A stretch of DNA of 64,000 bases, from assembly GCA_016124535.1 (NCBI GenBank), contig WGNK01000020.1:248001-312000 (forward strand). Direction: 5' to 3'. Shown one piece after another: positions 1 through 10,624 of this stretch; the first letter of the stretch is position 1; the number at the start of each line of letters is the position of its first letter. The position numbers and the translations under genes are program-made. This DNA is from Azospirillum sp. (GTDB lineage Bacteria; Pseudomonadota; Alphaproteobacteria; Azospirillales; Azospirillaceae). The notes under the pieces were generated by a model. That model did no database searches. It was given only the letters and a program-made list of their open reading frames with translations, and was not told where the DNA came from.

Positions 1-1
1 C

Positions 2-184
2 AGCGCCCAGGCGCCGGCAGAGCTGCCGCCGCAGCCAAGCGTCAAGCCGATGGTGTGGCCGGCCAAGAAGGGCGGTGCGGCGGTCCCGGCCACCCGTCCG
101 TCGGCACCGGCCAAGCCGGCCGCGTCGCGCGGTCCGGAATCGGCAATCCAGGCCCTGGCGGCCGCCTACGCCAAGAAGCCGTGA
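2..184 (+). CDS. C-terminal end of an unidentified protein (truncated by window edge)
   Basis: The frame is open from the window edge to a TGA at 182-184 and gives the last 60 residues of a protein. The tail is rich in Ala, Pro and Lys, with an Ala-rich helix-like end (AIQALAAAYAKKP), and contains no domain I can recognise. Its stop overlaps the GTG start of miaA in a GTGA junction, so the two genes are probably translated from one message. What the protein does cannot be told from this fragment. Confidence 0.6.
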   Translation, partial: SAQAPAELPPQPSVKPMVWPAKKGGAAVPATRPSAPAKPAASRGPESAIQALAAAYAKKP

Positions 185-1146
185 GCGATCCTGCGGCGGG
201 TTGGGTGGTCGTGGTCGCCGGGCCGACCGCCAGTGGCAAGTCGGGGCTGGCGGTCGAGATTGCCGAAAGCTTCGACGGCACTGTGATCAATGCCGATGCC
301 CTGCAGGTCTATGCCGAACTCGAGATCCTGACCGCCCGACCCGGGGCGACAGACCTGGGGCGGGCACCCCATCGACTTTACGGCATGATCCCGGCGGCGG
401 ACCGCTTCTCGGTCGCGCGCTGGCGAGCGGCCGCGCTGGCGGAGATCGCAGTGGCCCATGCCGGGGGGCGGCTGCCGGTGGTGGTCGGCGGCACCGGGCT
501 TTATCTCAAGGCGCTGATCGAGGGGCTGGCCGAAATTCCGGGAATTCCGGCGGAGATTCGAGGAGAGGCCCAGGCCGCCTGGCGGAACCTCGGCTGTCCC
601 GGATTCCATGCCGAGCTGGCGCGGCGCGACCCGGCCAGCGCCCTGCGTCTGGAGCCGGGCGATCGCCAGCGCCTGATCCGCGCCTGGGAGGTGTTCGCCG
701 CGACCGGCAGGTCGATTGTCGATTGGCAGGCGCAGCCGGGGCAGGGGGTGCGCCCCGGACTTGCATTCCAGGTCATCGTGCTCGATCCGCCGCGCGACCG
801 GCTTTACGCCGCTTGCAATGGCCGTTTTCAAGCCATGATCGCGCGGGGCGGGCTCGACGAAGTGCGCGCCCTGGCGGCGTGCGGGCTGGAGCCCGGATTG
901 CCCGCGATGAAGGCGCTGGGCGTGCCCGAACTGCACGCCCATCTGCGCGGCGAGACGACGCTGGATCAGGCGATCGTCCAGGCCCAACAGGCGACCCGCC
1001 GTTACGCCAAGCGCCAGGTCACCTGGTTCCGCCACCAGCTGGTCGAACCGCGCCGCGCCGCTGGACAACCCTGCTATGTCCATATAGCGCAAGATTCGGA
1101 ATGCCTGCGGCAAAAAATCATTTCATTTCTTTGCAAAAGCCATTGA
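181..1146 (+). CDS. miaA: tRNA dimethylallyltransferase MiaA
   Basis: This cytoplasmic enzyme transfers a dimethylallyl group to N6 of adenosine 37 in tRNAs reading UNN codons. The 321-residue product has the P-loop GPTASGKS at residues 14-21, then NADALQVY in the position of the family's NAD-x-x-QVY motif, the VVGGTGLYLKALIEG segment, and the C-terminal YAKRQVTWFR motif. The length is normal. I chose the GTG at 181 because it gives the standard N-terminus just before the P-loop and overlaps the preceding stop by GTGA; a longer open frame from 55 adds only low-complexity sequence. An ilvB gene follows, a common alphaproteobacterial order. Confidence 0.95.
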   Translation: MSDPAAGWVVVVAGPTASGKSGLAVEIAESFDGTVINADALQVYAELEILTARPGATDLGRAPHRLYGMIPAADRFSVARWRAAALAEIAVAHAGGRLPVVVGGTGLYLKALIEGLAEIPGIPAEIRGEAQAAWRNLGCPGFHAELARRDPASALRLEPGDRQRLIRAWEVFAATGRSIVDWQAQPGQGVRPGLAFQVIVLDPPRDRLYAACNGRFQAMIARGGLDEVRALAACGLEPGLPAMKALGVPELHAHLRGETTLDQAIVQAQQATRRYAKRQVTWFRHQLVEPRRAAGQPCYVHIAQDSECLRQKIISFLCKSH

Positions 1147-1249
1147 TTGCCGCGCCGCGGCGCCGTACCAATGCTGGCTTGCTGTCCCGATCGCCGCGGC
1201 GCAATCGCCACGGACGCGACGGGCAGATCACGGCCCCACCGTTAATCTC

Positions 1250-1277
1250 TTGAAAACGGCGGCGGCTCGGCTAGAAC
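1250..1277 (+). promoter_or_regulatory. Predicted sigma70-type promoter for ilvB
   Basis: A TTGAAA box at 1250-1255 and a TAGAAC box at 1272-1277 are separated by 16 bases. This would start transcription about 50 bases before the ilvB ATG. The 188-base gap between miaA and ilvB shows no leader peptide rich in Ile, Val or Leu, so I see no evidence for classical attenuation. Confidence 0.45.
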
Positions 1278-1334
1278 CGCGGGACGCTCCGCCAGTCCGG
1301 AGCGGCCGTCTTGGAGACCGAGGGTAGAGTTGTC

Positions 1335-3095
1335 ATGTCCGACCAGAAGCTGACCGGTGCCGATATCGTCCTCAAGGCCCTGCGCGACCAGGGCGTCGAG
1401 TTGATTTTCGGATATCCCGGCGGCGCCGTATTGCCGATCTACGATGCCCTGTTCAAGCAGAACGACCTGCGTCACATCCTGGTCCGGCACGAACAGGCGG
1501 CGGTCCATGCCGCCGAGGGCTATGCCCGTTCCACCGGCAAGGTTGGCTGCGTGCTGGTGACCTCCGGCCCCGGCGCGACCAATGCGGTGACCGGGCTGAC
1601 CGACGCGCTGATGGACTCGATCCCGATCGTCTGCCTGACCGGGCAGGTGCCGACCCACCTGATCGGCAACGACGCCTTTCAGGAGGCCGACACCACCGGC
1701 ATTACCCGTCCCTGCACCAAGCACAATTACCTGGTCAAGGACGTGCGCAACCTGGCGCGGGTGATCCACGAGGGCTTCTATGTCGCGCGCAGCGGCCGGC
1801 CCGGCCCGGTGGTGATCGACATTCCCAAGGACGTCCAGTTTGCCGAGGGCCCCTATGTCGGCCCCCACGAGATCCGCCACAAGAGCTATCGGCCCCAGGT
1901 CAAGCCGGAACTGGCCAAGGTCGAAGAGGCGATCGAACTGATCGCCAATGCCAAACGGCCGATCTTTTATACCGGCGGCGGTGTCGTCAATTCCGGGCCA
2001 CTGGCGTCCAAGCTGCTGACCCAGTTCGTCCATATGACCGGCTATCCCTGCACCAATACCCTGATGGGTTTGGGGGCGTTTCCGGCCTCTGATCCGCTGT
2101 TCCTCGGCATGCTCGGGATGCACGGCACCTACGAAGCCAATCTGGCGATGCACGGCTGCGACGTCATGATCTGCATCGGCGCCCGCTTCGACGACCGGGT
2201 CACGGGAAAAATCTCGGAATTCGCGCCGGGTTCGAAAAAAATCCACGTCGATATCGATCCCAGCTCGATCAACAAGAATGTTGCGGTCGATCTTGCGATC
2301 ATCGGCGACGCCGGCCATGTCCTGGAGGATATGATCCGCATCTGGAAGGCGCGCCAGAAGCGCCCCGACCAGGCGGCGCTGAAGGCGTGGTGGGCGCAGA
2401 TCGAGTTGTGGCGCAAGCGCGACTGCCTGCGCTACCAGAAGACCGACCGAATCATCAAACCGCAATACGCCATCGAGCGTCTGCGCGACGCGATCCGCGG
2501 CATCGACCATTACATCACCACCGAGGTCGGTCAGCACCAGATGTGGGCGGCCCAATTCCTGCCCTTCGAGCAGCCCAACCGCTGGCTGACCTCGGGCGGG
2601 CTCGGCACCATGGGCTATGGCCTGCCGGCGGCGATCGGCTGCCAGCTGGCCCATCCGGAGTCGCTGGTGGTCGACGTCGCCGGCGAAGCCTCGATCATGA
2701 TGAACATCCAGGAGATGAGCACCGCCGTGCAATACCGCACCCCGGTCAAGGTGTTCATCCTCAACAACCAGTACATGGGCATGGTCCGCCAGTGGCAGGA
2801 ACTGCTCCACGGCAGCCGCTATTCCGAAAGCTACAGCGAGGCCTTGCCCGACTTCGTCAAGCTGGCCGAGGCTTTCGGCGCGGTCGGCCTGCGGGCGTCG
2901 AAAGTCTCCGAGGTCGATGACGTGATCGCCGAGATGATCCGGGTCAAGCAGCCGGTGATCGTCGACATGTGCGTCGATCCCAAGGAAAACTGCTTCCCGA
3001 TGATCCCCGGCGGCCGCGCCCACAACGACATCCTGCTCGGCCCCTCGGACACCACCGAAGACGCCACCCCGGAGGAGGGCATGGTCCTGGTATAG
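1335..3095 (+). CDS. ilvB: Acetolactate synthase, large catalytic subunit
   Basis: The catalytic subunit of acetohydroxyacid synthase condenses pyruvate with pyruvate or 2-ketobutyrate, the first common step to valine, leucine and isoleucine. The 586-residue product is of normal length. Visible are the thiamine-diphosphate activation glutamate in VRHEQAAVHAAEGYAR, the FAD/central domain with GARFDDRVTGK, and the metal/ThDP-binding segment GEASIMMNIQEM followed by NNQYMGMVRQWQ. The ATG at 1335 has GAGGG about 12 bases upstream; an in-frame TTG at 1311 is less likely. The regulatory subunit ilvH normally follows directly, but here two extra genes intervene. Confidence 0.95.
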   Translation: MSDQKLTGADIVLKALRDQGVELIFGYPGGAVLPIYDALFKQNDLRHILVRHEQAAVHAAEGYARSTGKVGCVLVTSGPGATNAVTGLTDALMDSIPIVCLTGQVPTHLIGNDAFQEADTTGITRPCTKHNYLVKDVRNLARVIHEGFYVARSGRPGPVVIDIPKDVQFAEGPYVGPHEIRHKSYRPQVKPELAKVEEAIELIANAKRPIFYTGGGVVNSGPLASKLLTQFVHMTGYPCTNTLMGLGAFPASDPLFLGMLGMHGTYEANLAMHGCDVMICIGARFDDRVTGKISEFAPGSKKIHVDIDPSSINKNVAVDLAIIGDAGHVLEDMIRIWKARQKRPDQAALKAWWAQIELWRKRDCLRYQKTDRIIKPQYAIERLRDAIRGIDHYITTEVGQHQMWAAQFLPFEQPNRWLTSGGLGTMGYGLPAAIGCQLAHPESLVVDVAGEASIMMNIQEMSTAVQYRTPVKVFILNNQYMGMVRQWQELLHGSRYSESYSEALPDFVKLAEAFGAVGLRASKVSEVDDVIAEMIRVKQPVIVDMCVDPKENCFPMIPGGRAHNDILLGPSDTTEDATPEEGMVLV

Positions 3096-3128
3096 GGGCA
3101 GGCTCTTGACCGGGAGTGGGGCGGCGCC

Positions 3129-3590
3129 ATGTGGGAGGCCGTTGGCAGAATTGCGGATGTCGCCTCGCTGGCCGCGCTTATCGTCACTAGTTATAATACG
3201 TGGCAAATCGGCAGATTGAAGCGCCGGCTGGTTTTCAACGCAAGAGCAGACCAGATACTTCGAGAGATTGCCAAAAGCATTCGGGGTATCAAGACCCGAG
3301 TACAAGACCATAAATATGGCGGCCGCGATTTTGAGATTGAGCTGAAACAGTGCCTTGAAAACGCCTATAGAGTTCGCGGGGTGCTGTCGCCCGATATCCG
3401 CAAACGCTTAGGGCGCCTTCGCGAGTTGGAACGGAATTTCGACCAAACGACTGGCGGACAGCGGGCCTCCGAGAATCCAAAGGAAATCGAAGACATTCTA
3501 TGGCAGATTATCAAGGAGCTGAGCATCTTTATGAGTGACGTCAGGGCCATGCTGGCAGATCGGCGAGTCGGAGGCGGCGGTGACGAATAG
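3129..3590 (+). CDS. Small membrane-anchored protein of unknown function (cassette gene 1)
   Basis: I do not recognise this 153-residue protein. Residues about 7-24 (VGRIADVASLAALIVTSY) look like one membrane helix. A basic stretch (GRLKRRL) follows, then a charged, largely helical cytoplasmic part. G+C content is clearly lower than in ilvB and ilvH, and codons such as ATA, TTA and AGA appear. It begins 33 bases after the ilvB stop and its end overlaps the GTG start of the next gene by 11 bases, so it should be expressed with the ilv operon. It is probably foreign; no role in amino-acid synthesis is suggested by its sequence. Confidence 0.75.
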   Translation: MWEAVGRIADVASLAALIVTSYNTWQIGRLKRRLVFNARADQILREIAKSIRGIKTRVQDHKYGGRDFEIELKQCLENAYRVRGVLSPDIRKRLGRLRELERNFDQTTGGQRASENPKEIEDILWQIIKELSIFMSDVRAMLADRRVGGGGDE

Positions 3591-3967
3591 AGACGATCAG
3601 ATAGCGTTGTTGACGAACCTGCTTCGGCAGACCGTCGAGGGACGCCTGTCCTGGAAAAAGAGCAGCGAACATTTGCATCTGACGAGCAAAGGCGATTTAA
3701 CCTCGGCGATCTATGTTGCGAAATGCGAAGGTGTGAGGTTCAGACTTTATCGCGTCCAGGAGAAGAATTTGGTTCACTATTATGGAGAACAAGAGCCTGA
3801 TTTGTTCTGGACAACCAGACATGTTCTGGAAATCCCTGATGATGAGGGGTTTAGTTTAGAGGAATTTGAGTCAAGTGACGCGCTTGAAGACCTTTTTGAT
3901 GCCGTACGCTCGAGAGTTGGTGGGCTGAACGAGAAAATGTCGAAATTGATGGAAAAAGAACCGACCC

Positions 3968-3978
<11 letters not shown>
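3580..3978 (+). CDS. Small soluble protein of unknown function (cassette gene 2)
   Basis: This 132-residue protein has no signal peptide or membrane segment. The middle reads like a small beta-sheet domain (SAIYVAKCEGVRFRLYRVQ...) and the C-terminal part is an acidic helix (SSDALEDLFDAVRSRVGGL), a pattern seen in many small conserved hypothetical proteins. I chose the GTG at 3580; it overlaps the upstream gene by 11 bases and the stop overlaps the ilvH start by 11 bases, so all three are translationally linked. Low G+C matches its partner. The pair may work together, but I cannot name a function. Confidence 0.72.
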
Positions 3979-5642
<1,664 letters not shown>

Positions 5643-5699
5643 ACAAGAGCTGGTCAAGGGGGCGCGCCAGCCGGTCTGCGCGGGATCGCCTTCCGCGGT

Positions 5700-5741
5700 C
5701 GCAAAAAAAGGACCAGGGGGCCGTGAGGCCCCCTGGCACCC
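5700..5741 (-). terminator. Intrinsic terminator of the Pat-like gene (REP-type hairpin)
   Basis: Read on the minus strand, a perfect 10-base stem (CCAGGGGGCC, loop TCAC, GGCCCCCTGG; plus positions 5713-5736) is followed two bases later by a run of seven T. It lies about 20 bases beyond the stop of the minus-strand gene ending at 5757. The same stem, with the adjoining CCCCC, belongs to the REP-like family seen before ilvC, so a repeat seems to have been used as terminator. On the plus strand it may also end ilvC transcripts. Confidence 0.8.
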
Positions 5742-5756
5742 CCGGAAATTCGGGGC

Positions 5757-8462
5757 TTAGAGCTTGCAGCGGACTTCGACCACGCTCGGTTCTTCGGGGT
5801 GGTCGCGGCGGATGAAGCCGAGTTCGGAACACACCTGCAGCATCGTGCTGTTCTCGCGCAAGACTTCCCCGAACAACTCGCCGATGCCGCGGTCGCGGGC
5901 ATAGGCGATGATCTTGTTCATCAGCAGATAGCCCAGGCCGTGGCCCTTGAGGTCGGAGCGCACCATCACCGCGTATTCCGCCTTGACGTTGTCGGGGTCG
6001 GCGGCGATGCGCACCACGCCGTACATCTCTTCGCCAATGCCGTCGGTGCCCGGCGCCACCGCGACCAGCCCCATTTCCCGGTCATAGTCGATCTGGGTCA
6101 TGCGTGCCGCCGCCTGATGGCTGAGCTGTTTCATCGGCGCGAAGAAGCGCAGCCGGATGTCCTCCGGGGTCATCCTCTCGAACATGCGGTGGAGCAGCGG
6201 TTCGTCCTCGGGGCGGATCGGGCGCAACAGGAACCAACGACCGTCGCGCAGGCGCGCGATCTCTTCGAGGTCCTTGGGATAGGGCCGGATCGCCAAGCGC
6301 TTCTGACCGTCTTCGGCGGTCCGGGTCACCCTGATCCGGGCGTCGATCGCGACTACACCGGCCGGGTCGGCGAATAGCGGGTTGATGTCGAGCTCCTGAA
6401 TCTGCGGGAAGTCGATCACCAGCTGCGAGACCATGTTAAGCGCCACCGCAATCGCGTCCAGCTCCGCCGGCGGCCGGCCGCGATAGCCCTGGAGCAGCTT
6501 CCAGATGCGCGTCCGGGACATCAGGTCGCGGGCCAGGTTCATGTTCAGCGGCGGCAGTGCCAAGGCCTTGTCGCCGACCACCTCGACCGAGGTGCCGCCC
6601 TGGCCGAACAGGATCACCGGTCCGAACAGATGGTCGTTGACCATGCCGACGATCAGCTCATGGGGATCGTCGAGGACCGCCATTTCCTGGACGGTAAAGC
6701 CCTCGATCCTGGCGTTGGGCTTGAATTTAGCGACCTGGGTCAGCATGCGCACCGCGGCGGCGCGGACATGCTCGGGCTCGGCCAGCCGCAGGACCACGCC
6801 GTCGACATCGGATTTGTGGGTGATGTCGGGGGACAAAATCTTCAGCGCCACCGGTCGCTTCAGGGTGCGCGCCGCCTCGGCCGCTTCGTCGGGGGTCCGG
6901 GCCGACAACGTCCTGACCACCGGCACGCCATAGGCCGCCAACACTTTCTTGGATTCGACCTCCGACAGCCACTCCCGGCCCTCGTCGAGCACGGCGTTGA
7001 TGATCCGGGTCGCCAGCCCGGTGTCGGGCTGGAGATACTCGGTCACCGAGGCAGGGGTCTCCATCAACAGTTCCTGGCTCTTGCGATAATGCACCATGTG
7101 CATGAAGGCGGCGATCGCATCGCGCGGCGTCTGATAGGTCGGGATCCTGTTGGCGGCAAACAGGCGCCGTGATTCGGCGGCGGCCCCTTCGCCTAGCCAG
7201 GTGGTCAGGACCGGGCGGCGCTGATCCTTCGGCTGTTTGGCCAGCGTCTCGATCACCGCCTGGGCTGCCCAATAGCTGTCGCCGACCGCGGTCGGACAAT
7301 TCATCACCAACAGCGCGTCGATATCCCGGTCTTCGAGCAGGATCGACAAGGCGTCGGCATAGCGCTTGGCCGGGGCATCGCCGATGATGTCGATCGGATT
7401 GGCCTTCGACCACACCGCCGGCAGCACGCCGTTCAGCCTGGCGATCGTTTCGGCCGAGAGCGGCGCCAGCCGGCCGCCGGCCTTGATCAGGGTGTCGGTG
7501 GCGAGCACGCCGATGCCGCCGCCATTGGTCACGATCGCCAGCCGGTCGCCAAAGCCGCGGCCACCCGACAGATTGCCGCACATCGCCAGCGTTTCGACCG
7601 CGGCGAACAGTTCGTCCAACTCCTCGACCCGCAGGATGCCGGCCCGGCGGAACGCCGCGTCGTATACCGCATCGGACCCGGCCAGGGCGCCGGTGTGGGA
7701 ACTGGCCGCCTTGGCCGCCTCGTCGCTGCGCCCGGCCTTGATCACGATCACCGGCTTCTGGCGCGCCGCGGCGCGTGCCGCCGACAGGAATTTGCGGGTC
7801 TGGCCGACCGCCTCGATGTAGAGCAGGATCGAGCGGACATTGCCGTCATTGGCCAAGTGGTCGATCAGGTCGCCGAAATCGACATCGGCGACATCGCCGA
7901 GCGATAACAGATGGGAGAAGCCGATGCCGCGCGAAGTCGCCCAATCGACCACCGCGGTGACCACCGCCCCCGACTGGGCGACCAGGGCCACGTCTCCCTT
8001 CAGCGGCGGAATATGGACGAAGCTGGCATTGACGCCCTGACCTGGCACCATCAGGCCCAGGCAATTGGGGCCGAGGATCCGCAGCAGGTGGGGCTTGGCG
8101 GCGTCGAGCAGCTTTTGCTGGAGGGCTTTGCCCTCCGCGCCGAGTTCGCCGAAGCCGGCGGTGATCACCACCGCCGCCTTCGTCCCGCGGGCGCCCAATT
8201 CATCGATCAGGCCGGGCACGCTGTCGGGCGGGGTGCAGATCACCGCCAGATCGGGGGTGAGCGGCAAGGCTGCGACGCTGGGATAGGCCAGCACGCCTTC
8301 GATCGCCCGTTCGCGCGGATGGACCGGCATGATCGGCCCCTCGAATCCGGCATTGAACAGATTGCGCGCAACCACCGCGCCGATCGAGTTGGGCCGTCGG
8401 CTGGCACCGATCAGCGCGATCGACGTTGGTTTGAGCAGAAATTCGAGATTGCGGATCGACAT
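5757..8462 (-). CDS. Pat-like bifunctional acyl-CoA synthetase (ADP-forming) / GNAT protein acetyltransferase
   Basis: The product of 901 residues has the architecture of the Pat/YfiQ lysine acetyltransferases: a CoA-binding Rossmann domain at the N-terminus (LLKPTSIALIGASRRPNSIG), a succinyl-CoA-ligase-like region, an ATP-grasp domain, and a C-terminal GNAT domain with the acetyl-CoA loop RSDLKGHGLGYLLM. Family members acetylate and so control acetyl-CoA synthetase and other metabolic enzymes. The N-terminal ligase half is usually non-catalytic in Pat proteins and I cannot judge activity here. The ATG at 8462 gives the family N-terminus; an upstream in-frame ATG at 8510 is possible. The gene is monocistronic. 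Confidence 0.88.
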   Translation of the reverse strand: MSIRNLEFLLKPTSIALIGASRRPNSIGAVVARNLFNAGFEGPIMPVHPRERAIEGVLAYPSVAALPLTPDLAVICTPPDSVPGLIDELGARGTKAAVVITAGFGELGAEGKALQQKLLDAAKPHLLRILGPNCLGLMVPGQGVNASFVHIPPLKGDVALVAQSGAVVTAVVDWATSRGIGFSHLLSLGDVADVDFGDLIDHLANDGNVRSILLYIEAVGQTRKFLSAARAAARQKPVIVIKAGRSDEAAKAASSHTGALAGSDAVYDAAFRRAGILRVEELDELFAAVETLAMCGNLSGGRGFGDRLAIVTNGGGIGVLATDTLIKAGGRLAPLSAETIARLNGVLPAVWSKANPIDIIGDAPAKRYADALSILLEDRDIDALLVMNCPTAVGDSYWAAQAVIETLAKQPKDQRRPVLTTWLGEGAAAESRRLFAANRIPTYQTPRDAIAAFMHMVHYRKSQELLMETPASVTEYLQPDTGLATRIINAVLDEGREWLSEVESKKVLAAYGVPVVRTLSARTPDEAAEAARTLKRPVALKILSPDITHKSDVDGVVLRLAEPEHVRAAAVRMLTQVAKFKPNARIEGFTVQEMAVLDDPHELIVGMVNDHLFGPVILFGQGGTSVEVVGDKALALPPLNMNLARDLMSRTRIWKLLQGYRGRPPAELDAIAVALNMVSQLVIDFPQIQELDINPLFADPAGVVAIDARIRVTRTAEDGQKRLAIRPYPKDLEEIARLRDGRWFLLRPIRPEDEPLLHRMFERMTPEDIRLRFFAPMKQLSHQAAARMTQIDYDREMGLVAVAPGTDGIGEEMYGVVRIAADPDNVKAEYAVMVRSDLKGHGLGYLLMNKIIAYARDRGIGELFGEVLRENSTMLQVCSELGFIRRDHPEEPSVVEVRCKL

Positions 8463-9110
8463 GGGGACCGGGATCAAGCTGCGGAGAAGATGCTTCAATA
8501 TCCTCATCATTTATGAAGGTTTGTAGCCCCCTCGCGAAATTTCCCGATTCAATGCTGCAATGCAGCAAAATGGGGCGCCACTTTCGGGATCGGGCAGCGA
8601 GCCCCCTCTGGTCCCGCGGCAGCGGACCGGAAGAGCTCCGCGGCAGCGGTCAGGCAGGGCTGACGCCGATCGCCAGCCGTCGCCGGAACCGACCCGGGTT
8701 GCCGCCCGAACCGGCGAATGGGCAAAACCCGGCAGCAGGGTAAACGTGACGCAAAGCGGCGGCCGCGGCGATGGTCGCACTCGTTGCCGCGGTCGCCATG
8801 GTCAACTTCGTTCGGAACGATTCCGAGGCCCCCGGCGGGGTGGTCGATCGCACCGTGGAGGTGTTCCAGCGGGTGGGTCGAGTGCGGCTGGACTCAGTTC
8901 TTCCCGGTGAAGCCATGCAGGCGAGCCGGCCGGCCTCGGCGGGGTTTCTGACGCCGGCATCGGCGCTGTTGGACAAAGCCGGGCGAGCGTCGATCACGTC
9001 CTCGGTCCTGGTCCTGTCCCCGGGCGGTTGAAGTATCTGTTGATTTGACCCTGCTCCAAGCCCAACGATCACCACTGCTACGAGTAACCGGCTGGTCTCC
9101 GCCGAACTCG

Positions 9111-9124
9111 TGACGGTCGCTCCG
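9111..9124 (+). repeat. Left copy of a 14-base direct repeat flanking the BREX operon
   Basis: TGACGGTCGCTCCG occurs here, 227 bases before brxE, and again in the same orientation at 23229-23242, at the very end of brxL. The copies bracket all seven BREX genes. A 14-base match could arise by chance in a GC-rich window of this size, so the position, not the length, is what makes it noteworthy. Confidence 0.35.
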
Positions 9125-9170
9125 GGGGGCCGGTTGTCCACCGCTCCCACACCACCCGGCCGGACACGAC

Positions 9171-9344
9171 CAGCGGGCGAGGCGGGCGCGTCGGTCGAAG
9201 CGGCTGTTCGGCCGCGAGAAATATGGCAGTATCAGGAAATTGGCTGAGGCGGAGACGTTTTCCGATCGGGGGCTGGCGCGGGTGCTTCAGGTGACGCTGC
9301 CGGCGCTGGACGCGGCCGAGCGCCTGAGAAGAGCCGGAAGGTGA
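9171..9344 (+). pseudogene. Possible gene remnant directly upstream of brxE
   Basis: An open frame ending at the TGA 9342-9344 reads RLFGREKYGSIRKLAEAE, then an alpha-helical stretch (DRGLARVLQVTLPALDAAE), which is more protein-like than the surrounding frames. It ends six bases before the brxE ATG. There is no convincing ATG start; a TTG exists at 9240. It could be the tail of a lost gene at the island edge or a very small upstream gene. I cannot identify it, and the left boundary is only approximate. Confidence 0.25.
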
Positions 9345-9350
9345 GGTTGC

Positions 9351-9836
9351 ATGAATGACAGCCTGGACATCGTACGATTGAGAATTCTCGTCGGTTACCT
9401 GGGTGAACGGACCCAGTTGAACTGGTGGCACTCTTCATTCCTGTCCCCTCCCGGCGAGGCCTTTCTGGCACCGGTGTTTGGCAAATCTGCCGGCCTTGCG
9501 AAGGTCGTCGGGGTGACCGAGGCTGCCCGACGAGTCCATGATGCCGTGATCGGGGTCGGTCGCGCCTGTCACCTCTTCCGCCTTCCAGAAGCCACGGAAG
9601 AGGACATCCACCGGGACCTAATGGCCTCCGGAGCCCCCCCGTCAGCCGATTCAGTCGATGCCGCTTTGAGGGATTTGAGCATACTTGGTGACCGCGATGT
9701 CGTCGCCAAGCCGGGGCCGATGTGTATCGGCGCGGTGAATGCGTTGCGCGGGACGGACTGGATTGCGCTGGTGGCGAGTCATTACCGTGGGGCGTTTGGT
9801 TCCGGGGTCCAGAGCCTTCCGTATTTCGCAGGATGA
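9351..9836 (+). CDS. brxE: BREX protein BrxE
   Basis: This is the first gene of the defence operon, 161 residues. The N-terminal pattern (VRLRILVGYLGERTQLNWWHSSFLS) and the following ARRVHDAVIGVGRACHLFRLPEATEEDIHRD segment match the small BrxE proteins described from type 6 BREX loci; its biochemical role is unknown. The ATG at 9351 is preceded by a purine-rich GAAGGTGAGG. Its stop overlaps the brxA start in an ATGA junction, tying it to the operon. The family assignment is from memory of the pattern and of its position at the head of a brxABC operon. Confidence 0.7.
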   Translation: MNDSLDIVRLRILVGYLGERTQLNWWHSSFLSPPGEAFLAPVFGKSAGLAKVVGVTEAARRVHDAVIGVGRACHLFRLPEATEEDIHRDLMASGAPPSADSVDAALRDLSILGDRDVVAKPGPMCIGAVNALRGTDWIALVASHYRGAFGSGVQSLPYFAG

Positions 9837-10624
9837 CCGTGAGCGAGCTTCCCTTCTACGGCGTACAGCTCGGTGCGGGACTGGGTCTGATCGCCGAGAC
9901 GATCCGTCTGCTCGAAGTCTGGAAGCCCGGCCTGGGGGCGACCGATCTGGTCAAGGCGGCGCTCGATTCCGGCCTTTTCCCGACGATGTCGGCGCGTCGG
10001 CTCACCAATATGGTGGTCGAGGCGTTCGGCCCACGGTTCCTGAGCGATGGGGGCCGGCCGGCGGCCTTCCTGAAAGCGGTTCACGGCGGCATCGGCGCAC
10101 CCGAGTTCAGGACCCTTCTCTACATCCATGCCTGCCGGGCCAACCCGATCCTGTATGACTTCATCACCGGCGTATACTGGAGTCGATATGCTTCGGGTCA
10201 GGCGTCGGTGGGAAAGGATGATGCCGCCAACTTCGTCCAGCGGGCGGTAGAGTCCGGCAGGACCAGGAAGCGCTGGTCCGACACCACGATGATCCGCATG
10301 TCCCAATACCTGCTGGGGACCTGCGAGGACTTCGGCCTGCTGAGCAGCATCCGGAGCGGCGGAAAAATCCTGACCTTCCGTGCCACTATGCCCGTGGTCG
10401 CCTTCCTTGCCCACGACTTGCATTTCAAGGGACTGGGAGACAACGCCGTCGTCCGTCACCGGGACTGGTCGCTGTTCGGCCTGCGAACGGAGGACGTGCT
10501 CGACGAGATGAAGCGGCTGGCACTTGACGGCAAGATTATTCTTCAAACTGCAGGAACAGTCACGCATATCGCCTGGAAAATAAAGAGCATGGAGGAACTG
10601 GCCGATGTCCTCGCTTCGGGCTGA
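9833..10624 (+). CDS. brxA: BREX protein BrxA (DUF1819)
   Basis: BrxA is a small helical DNA-binding protein of BREX systems, needed for full defence in several of them. The 263-residue product shows the DUF1819 pattern: YGVQLGAGLGLIAETIRLLEVWKPG at the N-terminus (residues about 8-32), then the helical middle with the LLYIHACRANPILYDFITGVYW segment. The ATG at 9833 overlaps the brxE stop by four bases (ATGA). Its 3' end overlaps brxB by 20 bases, typical of this operon. Confidence 0.85.
   Translation: MTVSELPFYGVQLGAGLGLIAETIRLLEVWKPGLGATDLVKAALDSGLFPTMSARRLTNMVVEAFGPRFLSDGGRPAAFLKAVHGGIGAPEFRTLLYIHACRANPILYDFITGVYWSRYASGQASVGKDDAANFVQRAVESGRTRKRWSDTTMIRMSQYLLGTCEDFGLLSSIRSGGKILTFRATMPVVAFLAHDLHFKGLGDNAVVRHRDWSLFGLRTEDVLDEMKRLALDGKIILQTAGTVTHIAWKIKSMEELADVLASG

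Larger units (their letters stand above)
8463..9350. other. 888-base region without a recognisable gene, before the BREX operon
   Basis: Several short open frames exist on both strands (for example 8771-9031 plus and 8650-9150 minus), but all have the biased Arg/Pro/Ser/Ala composition of chance frames in GC-rich DNA, and I recognise no domain. The last part (from about 9150) contains a frame ending at 9344 that reads more like protein, described separately. The region probably holds the BREX promoter and decayed remnants left by insertion of the island; no WYL or HTH regulator of the kind often found beside BREX is visible. Confidence 0.5.

Noticed and set aside
1147..1334. Leader peptide/attenuator before ilvB
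   Set aside because: The short frames here contain no run of Ile, Val or Leu codons and no convincing terminator/antiterminator pair.
1242..3311. Long minus-strand frame opposite ilvB
   Set aside because: ilvB is unmistakable; the antisense frame has no domain and biased composition.
8771..9031. Small plus-strand gene of 86 codons upstream of the BREX operon
   Set aside because: Begins with a hydrophobic stretch but has mirror-frame composition, no clear ribosome site and no recognisable family.
8463..9350. tRNA gene or integrase as an integration site for the BREX island
   Set aside because: I found no cloverleaf or CCA-type 3' end and no recombinase-like frame on either side of the operon.
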